This document shows, one piece after another, positions 59,476 to 64,000 of a DNA stretch of 64,000 nucleotides. Position numbers and translations under genes: made by a program. Source of the DNA: Hyphomonadaceae bacterium (lineage in GTDB: Bacteria > Pseudomonadota > Alphaproteobacteria > Caulobacterales > Aquidulcibacteraceae); assembly GCA_016791445.1 (NCBI GenBank), contig JAEUMP010000003.1:1-64000 (forward strand), read 5' to 3'. Each line of letters begins with the position of its first letter. The first letter of the stretch is position 1. The notes under the pieces were generated by a model. It worked only from the letters and a program-made list of their open reading frames with translations, did not search any database and was not told where the DNA came from.

Positions 59476-60216
59476 ATGGAACTCTGGGGCTTCAATCTCT
59501 GGGCCATGACACTGGCCTTCGCCCGTATCGGCTCGCTGGTGATGCTGATGCCGGGGCTGGGCGAGGCGGCGGTTCCGGCGCGGGCGAGGCTCGGGTTTGC
59601 ATTGCTGCTGTCGATCATGCTCGCGCCTGAAGTGGCGCCGGCCCCGGACGATGTGTGGGGCGCATCGGGCATCGTGATCGGCGAGATCGCCGTGGGCATC
59701 GTGCTTGGCGGGGTCGCGCGGATCCTGATGACGGGGCTGGCGACGGCGGGACAGATTTTCGGACTGGAGACGGGGCTTTCGTTCGCGCAGATCGCCGACC
59801 CGACGCAGACGGGGTCCGGTCAGGCGGTCGGCGTGTTTCTCGGACTCATGGGGCTCGCGCTCATATTTGCGACCAATCTGCACCACGTGTTCATCCGCGG
59901 CGTCGTCGACAGCTACGAAGTGTTTGCGGTGGGCAAGCCGTTTCCGATGGGCGATGCGGCGGACTTCGCGGTCGAGGCGTTCAGCGATGCCTTCCGCATC
60001 GGCCTGCAGATCGCTGCGCCTGTCGTGGTGGCCGGACTGGTGTTCAGGCTGGGGCTCGGCGTCCTCGCGCGTCTGGCCCCGTCGATCCAGGTCTATTTCG
60101 TCGCCATGCCGCTCAACATCATGGGCGGCTTCATCGTGCTCACGCTCGGGCTGTCGGCAGGCATGCTCGTCTGGCTCGACCGGCTGCAGGCCTTCGGCGC
60201 GGCGGGATGGCGCTAG
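59476..60216 (+). CDS. fliR: Flagellar export protein FliR
   Basis: 246 residues with about six membrane segments. ARIGSLVMLMPGLGEAAVPA, GQIFGLETGLSFAQIADPTQ and the end region VYFVAMPLNIMGGFIVLTLG are typical of FliR. It forms the export gate with FliP and FliQ; fliP is not adjacent. flhB begins three bases later. Confidence 0.95.
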   Translation: MELWGFNLWAMTLAFARIGSLVMLMPGLGEAAVPARARLGFALLLSIMLAPEVAPAPDDVWGASGIVIGEIAVGIVLGGVARILMTGLATAGQIFGLETGLSFAQIADPTQTGSGQAVGVFLGLMGLALIFATNLHHVFIRGVVDSYEVFAVGKPFPMGDAADFAVEAFSDAFRIGLQIAAPVVVAGLVFRLGLGVLARLAPSIQVYFVAMPLNIMGGFIVLTLGLSAGMLVWLDRLQAFGAAGWR

Positions 60217-60219
60217 ATC

Positions 60220-61293
60220 ATGGCAGAGGGCGCGGAAGAAGACGACAAGACAGAAGAGCCGACACAGAAGCGCATCGACGATGCGCGCAAGCGCGGTGAG
60301 ATCGTCTACAGTTCGGAGGTGGGTGCGGCGTTTTCGCTGCTGGCTGTCACTTTCATCGTCGCCTTCATGGCGGGGCCTGCCGCCGGCGCCATAGGTCATG
60401 CGCTGCGCGGCGCGCTTTCGAACGCCCACGAGCTGCCGACGGACGGTCGTGCTCTGATGTCGCTCTACATGGCGCTGGGCGGCAAGATTCTCGCGGCTGT
60501 GGGGCTGGTCGGACTCGCTCTCATTGCGGCGGGCGTCGCATCGCGCTTCGTGCAGGACCAGCCGGTGTGGTCCGCAAAGCGGCTGGAGCCGAAGCTCTCG
60601 CGTCTCAATCCGATCGAGGGCGCCAAGCGCATCTTCGGCAAGCAGGCGGCCGGAAACTTCGCCAAGACGGTGGCGAAGTTTGCGGTGGTCGGCGTCGCGG
60701 TCGGCTGGGCTCTGTGGCCCCGCGACGGAACGCTTTCCATCCTGCCGACCCTCGATATCGCTGCGCTCGGGCCGTTGATGCAGGAGCGGGCGCTGAGCCT
60801 GCTCATCGCCTGCACCTGCGCGGCGGCGGTGATCGCTGCGATCGACTACATCTTCGTGCGACAGGCCCACTTCAAACGCCTGCGCATGACGCGTCATGAA
60901 TTGAAAGAAGAGTTCCGCCAGAGTGAAGGCGATCCGCAGATCAAGGCGAAGCTCCGCCAGATCCGGCAGGAGCGCGCGAAGCGGCGCATGATGTCGGCGG
61001 TGCCGGACGCCACGGTCGTGATCACCAACCCGACGCACTACGCCGTCGCGCTCAAGTACGACCGGGAAGAGAGCCCCGCGCCGACCTGCGTCGCCAAGGG
61101 CGTGAACGAAGTCGCGCTCCGCATCCGCGAGACCGCCGAGCAAAACGGCGTCGCCATCGTCGAGGACCCGCCGCTCGCGCGCGCGCTCTACGCCACCGCC
61201 GACATCGATGAGCCGATACCCCGGGAGCACTACGAGGCGGTGGCCAAGGTCATAGGCTACGTCCTGAGGCTGGCGGACCGCCGCCGCAGGTAA
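60220..61293 (+). CDS. flhB: Flagellar export switch protein FlhB
   Basis: 357 residues. KTEEPTQKRIDDARKRGEIV at the N-terminus, four membrane segments, then the cytoplasmic domain with the self-cleavage site NPTH at residues 270-273 (VVITNPTHYAVAL). EEFRQSEGDPQIKAKLRQIR is also diagnostic. It switches export from rod/hook to filament substrates. cckA follows 65 bases downstream on the same strand. Confidence 0.96.
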   Translation: MAEGAEEDDKTEEPTQKRIDDARKRGEIVYSSEVGAAFSLLAVTFIVAFMAGPAAGAIGHALRGALSNAHELPTDGRALMSLYMALGGKILAAVGLVGLALIAAGVASRFVQDQPVWSAKRLEPKLSRLNPIEGAKRIFGKQAAGNFAKTVAKFAVVGVAVGWALWPRDGTLSILPTLDIAALGPLMQERALSLLIACTCAAAVIAAIDYIFVRQAHFKRLRMTRHELKEEFRQSEGDPQIKAKLRQIRQERAKRRMMSAVPDATVVITNPTHYAVALKYDREESPAPTCVAKGVNEVALRIRETAEQNGVAIVEDPPLARALYATADIDEPIPREHYEAVAKVIGYVLRLADRRRR

Positions 61294-61358
61294 GCCCTTG
61301 TTCATCATGCGTGGGACGAATCGGTCCAGACTGGCTTTGCGTTCGCACAGGTTCATCG

Positions 61359-63878
61359 ATGACAGAAATCACCAGCCCCGGCCCAGAAGCCGATGGCCGC
61401 GCAGGCGGGCACGGACGGCACGGTTTCGATGCGCCCAGGCTGCTCTTCTGGGCGGCGCTGATGTTGGGGGTCGCTTCGGTTGGCGTCGTGGTGGCGGCGG
61501 GCGAGTCGGTCGGCCGGGCCGGTGCGCTGCTGCTGATCTCCATGGCCGCCGCAGGCATGGTCTTCATCGTCTGGCTCCTGCGCGGCAACGGCAAGTCGGT
61601 GGGGCTCTTCCCCGGCAAGGGCGTCGCGGAAGCGGCGGCGCTGCAGGGCGCGCGTGGAGAGCACGCCCTTCTGGACGCACTTGAAGAACCCGCGCTCATC
61701 ACCGATCGCGCCGGCGCGCCGCTCGTCGCGAACGCAGCCTATAAGGCGCTCGCCGAAGCCACCGGCGCGCTCGGCGAGAGCGAACGTCCGCCGTTGATGG
61801 ATCGCGTGTTCGGTCACGATCCCGTGCTCAATCCGGCGATGTTCCGTCTGTCGCGCGCCGCATCGGGACGGCAGCCGCGCCGTGAGACATTGCCGCCGAC
61901 GCGCATCGGCGCGCGCGCCGATCTCGTGCGGTTTGAAGCGCAGGTGACGCCGGCGTCGAACGGCAGGGTGCTCTGGCGCCTGCGCGAGGTGGTCGAGGAG
62001 GCGACGGGAACGGACGTCGACGCGCGCGCGCTCTTCATCGAGGACAGCCCCATCGGTTTCTTCGCGGCCAAGCCCGATGGCGCGATCGTCTACATGAACC
62101 GCGCCTTGCGCGCCGCCCTCGGCGTCGAGGACGGCGAGATCCTCAAGGTGCGCGACATCCTCAAGGAAGATGCGGGCCGCGTGCTGCGTCGAGACCGCAA
62201 GTCCGACGAAGCGCAACGCGCGCCGGTGACCCTGAAGACCCGAGACGGTCGCGAAGTGCGTGCGAGCGCGATGTCGATCTGGCCGGCCGGCGATGCCGAC
62301 GGCGCAACGCGCACCTTCATTTTCTTCGACGCTACGGCGACCCAGGAAGTGCGCGCGCCTGCGGCCGCGGGCGCAGTCGACAGTTTCTTTGCCAACGCGC
62401 CGTTCGGCGCAGCGCTGCTCGATGGGTCGGACCCTGCGCTCTCTGCGGTGCTCGATTCCAATGCAGCGTTGATGGACATCGCGCAGGGCCGGGCGGCGCC
62501 GGGCGTTGCGTTCAAGGACCTGTTCGACGCCTCGGAAGGCCCGCTCGTTCTCGCGCAGCGACTGCGTCAGGCGTCGCGCGAGCCGGTCGAACTGCAACTC
62601 GCCACCACGCCGCCGACATCGGCGCACGTCTATCTCGCACCGGCCGACGACGGGCGCGGCCTCGCCTACGTCATCAACGTCACCGAGCAGCGCGAACTCG
62701 AGCAACGTCTGAGCCAGGCGGAGAAGATGCGCGAGATCGGCATGCTCGCCGGCGGCGTCGCGCACGACTTCAACAACCTGCTCATGGCGATGATGCAGAA
62801 CTGCGACTACCTCCTGTCGCGCCATCCTGTCGGGGATCCCGACTACATGGACCTCTGCGAGATCAACCACCACGCGCTGCGGGCCAAGGAACTCAGCGAG
62901 CGTCTGCGCGCCTATGCGCGGCAGCAGACGTTCAAGCGCGAAGTCATCGAGGTGTCGGGCTTCGTGGCGCACATGCACGATCTCGTGCGGCGGCTTCTGG
63001 GCGAGACGATCCAGTTCGAAGTCAAACATGGGCGCGACCTGCCGTTTATCAAGGCTGACAAGTCGCAGCTCGAACGCGTGCTCGTGAACCTCGCGACGAA
63101 TGCGCGCGACGCCATGTTCGACGGCGGCAAGCGCGGCAAGCTGACGATCACCACGTCCATGTCGACGGCGGAGGAGGCGCGCGCGCTCGGCCACAATCCG
63201 CTGAACGACGGCAATTATGTGCTGCTTGAGGTCAGCGACACGGGCCACGGCATCAAGCCGGAGGATCAGGCGCGCATTTTCCGGCCGTTCTTCTCCACCA
63301 AGGAAGCGGGGCTCGGCACCGGCCTCGGCCTTGCGACGAGCTACGGCATCATCAAGCAGTCGGAAGGCTTCATCTTTTTCGACAGCGTCGTCGGTCGCGG
63401 GACCACGTTCCGCATCTATCTGCCGGTGTATGAGCCGACGGCCGAAGAGCTGGAGGACATGGCGCGCCGTGAGCGGGACTCGGCGCGCCGGGCGCCGATG
63501 GATCTGTCCGGTCGCGGGCGCATCCTGCTGGTCGAGGACGAAGACAAGCTCCGCAGTTCGATCGCGCGCAATCTCGTGAAGTGCGGCTACGAGATCGACG
63601 AGGCGGAGGACGGCGAGGATGGTCTCGCGAAACTCGAAGCCAATCCCGGCGGCTACGACCTCGTGATCTCCGACGTCACGATGCCCTTCATGACGGGCCC
63701 CGAAATGCTGAAGGCCGCGACGAACGAGATGATCGGCGGGGCCAAGATCCTCTTCCTTTCGGGCTACGCGCCGGAGAGCTTCGGCAAGGTGCTCGACGAC
63801 TACGAGGTCAGCTACATGGCCAAGCCCGTCGGCGTGCAACAGCTGGCGCAGCGTGTGAAGGAGCTGATCGCGGCATGA
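61359..63878 (+). CDS. cckA: Hybrid sensor histidine kinase CckA
   Basis: 839 residues from the ATG at 61359. Two N-terminal membrane helices (about residues 28-45 and 55-73), PAS-like domains (residues ~105-450), then the DHp helix GGVAHDFNNLLMAMMQNCDY with phosphorylated His469, an HATPase domain (NLATNARDAMFDGGK, DTGHGI, GTGLGLATSYGIIKQ) and a C-terminal receiver with Asp772 (LVISDVTMPFMTGPEML). This is the CckA kinase/phosphatase of the CtrA cell-cycle phosphorelay, in its usual alphaproteobacterial neighbourhood after flhB. The next gene begins inside its stop codon. Confidence 0.93.
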   Translation: MTEITSPGPEADGRAGGHGRHGFDAPRLLFWAALMLGVASVGVVVAAGESVGRAGALLLISMAAAGMVFIVWLLRGNGKSVGLFPGKGVAEAAALQGARGEHALLDALEEPALITDRAGAPLVANAAYKALAEATGALGESERPPLMDRVFGHDPVLNPAMFRLSRAASGRQPRRETLPPTRIGARADLVRFEAQVTPASNGRVLWRLREVVEEATGTDVDARALFIEDSPIGFFAAKPDGAIVYMNRALRAALGVEDGEILKVRDILKEDAGRVLRRDRKSDEAQRAPVTLKTRDGREVRASAMSIWPAGDADGATRTFIFFDATATQEVRAPAAAGAVDSFFANAPFGAALLDGSDPALSAVLDSNAALMDIAQGRAAPGVAFKDLFDASEGPLVLAQRLRQASREPVELQLATTPPTSAHVYLAPADDGRGLAYVINVTEQRELEQRLSQAEKMREIGMLAGGVAHDFNNLLMAMMQNCDYLLSRHPVGDPDYMDLCEINHHALRAKELSERLRAYARQQTFKREVIEVSGFVAHMHDLVRRLLGETIQFEVKHGRDLPFIKADKSQLERVLVNLATNARDAMFDGGKRGKLTITTSMSTAEEARALGHNPLNDGNYVLLEVSDTGHGIKPEDQARIFRPFFSTKEAGLGTGLGLATSYGIIKQSEGFIFFDSVVGRGTTFRIYLPVYEPTAEELEDMARRERDSARRAPMDLSGRGRILLVEDEDKLRSSIARNLVKCGYEIDEAEDGEDGLAKLEANPGGYDLVISDVTMPFMTGPEMLKAATNEMIGGAKILFLSGYAPESFGKVLDDYEVSYMAKPVGVQQLAQRVKELIAA

Positions 63879-64000
63879 CGACGAAGATCCTCCTGGTGGA
63901 AGACGAAGACCCGCTGCGCGGCGCCATCGCGAAGACGCTGCGCGAACGCGGCTACGATGTGGACGAGGCGTGCGACGGCGAAGAGGGCCTCGAGCGGATA
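63875..64000 (+). CDS. Receiver-domain response regulator (3' end outside window)
   Basis: The ATG overlaps the cckA stop (ATGA). The 42 visible residues (TKILLVEDEDPLRGAIAKTL, then GYDVDEACDGEEGLERI) form the start of a receiver domain with the acidic pair E/D at the first strand. Direct coupling to cckA suggests a phosphorelay partner; whether it is a single-domain (CpdR/DivK-type) protein or has an output domain cannot be seen. Confidence 0.85.
   Translation, partial: MTTKILLVEDEDPLRGAIAKTLRERGYDVDEACDGEEGLERI

Noticed and set aside
59107-61356. 749-codon open frame antisense to fliQ-fliR-flhB
   Set aside because: Shadow frame spanning three recognised flagellar genes; composition is Arg/His/Asp-rich.
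61353-63839. 828-codon open frame antisense to cckA
   Set aside because: Shadow frame; the plus strand encodes a complete CckA.

Overview
The window is high-GC DNA (about 65-73% in the backbone lines I counted) from an alphaproteobacterium. The lineage is probably near Caulobacterales/Hyphomonadaceae. The evidence is fliQ-fliR-flhB running straight into the cell-cycle hybrid kinase gene cckA, an SpmX-like muramidase with two C-terminal membrane segments, HisZ beside HisG, and DUF2842 beside heme A synthase next to rplM-rpsI. The genus assignment is inference.

Bases 1 to about 18,650 are the right part of an integrative conjugative element (ICE) or ICE-derived island whose left end is outside the window. 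Its accessory/maintenance part (1-5,670) holds an ImmA/IrrE-type metallopeptidase cut by the window edge, two coupled small unknown genes, an SSB-like protein, an ArdC-type antirestriction protein, a large ParB-like protein and an Lrp/AsnC regulator. A 347-base non-coding stretch with palindromes follows and is an oriT candidate. Then comes an uninterrupted conjugation operon: traG (coupling protein), a ribbon-helix-helix gene, trbB-C-D-E-J-L-F-G-I, and a small helix-turn-helix (excisionase-like) gene. A tyrosine integrase on the opposite strand closes the element. The integrase abuts dusA, and the first codons of dusA are AT-rich and unlike the rest of the gene. This is what is expected of an island inserted at the 5' end of dusA. 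No relaxase gene is visible.

From dusA onward the sequence is chromosomal backbone with small foreign inserts. 18.6-25 kb: dusA, an SDR reductase, then a low-GC three-gene block on the minus strand (histidine kinase, degenerate stand-alone receiver, membrane/coiled-coil protein), then MaoC-like and MDR-family genes. 25-32 kb: a DsbD-type reductase with a redoxin partner, and hisS-hisZ-hisG with four-base overlaps; the middle of hisS has clearly different base composition. 32-39.5 kb: a PQQ/heme alcohol dehydrogenase and a MacAB-TolC-type export operon whose adaptor carries an inserted Spy-like LTxxQ segment. 39.5-51.4 kb: a UbiA-family enzyme, ubiX, a beta-barrel protein, an MFS transporter, an NYN-domain protein, an RpiB-like isomerase, heme A synthase, rplM-rpsI, argC and a soluble PQQ sugar dehydrogenase.

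51.4-64 kb: two palindromic repeat elements around an unknown gene, tRNA-Leu(GAG), mgtE, an SpmX-like gene, isovaleryl-CoA dehydrogenase, a low-GC HEPN-like gene preceded by a leader-like unit (perfect Shine-Dalgarno, 22-codon ORF, strong terminator), a DUF885 lipoprotein, then fliQ-fliR-flhB-cckA and the start of a receiver-domain gene cut by the right edge.

The items most worth follow-up are the HK/receiver/membrane module (20.7-23.4 kb), the leader unit plus HEPN-like gene (56.2-56.95 kb), the dusA junction with its three copies of a 10-base motif (18.49-18.66 kb), the mosaic hisS, and the adaptor/Spy-like fusion.
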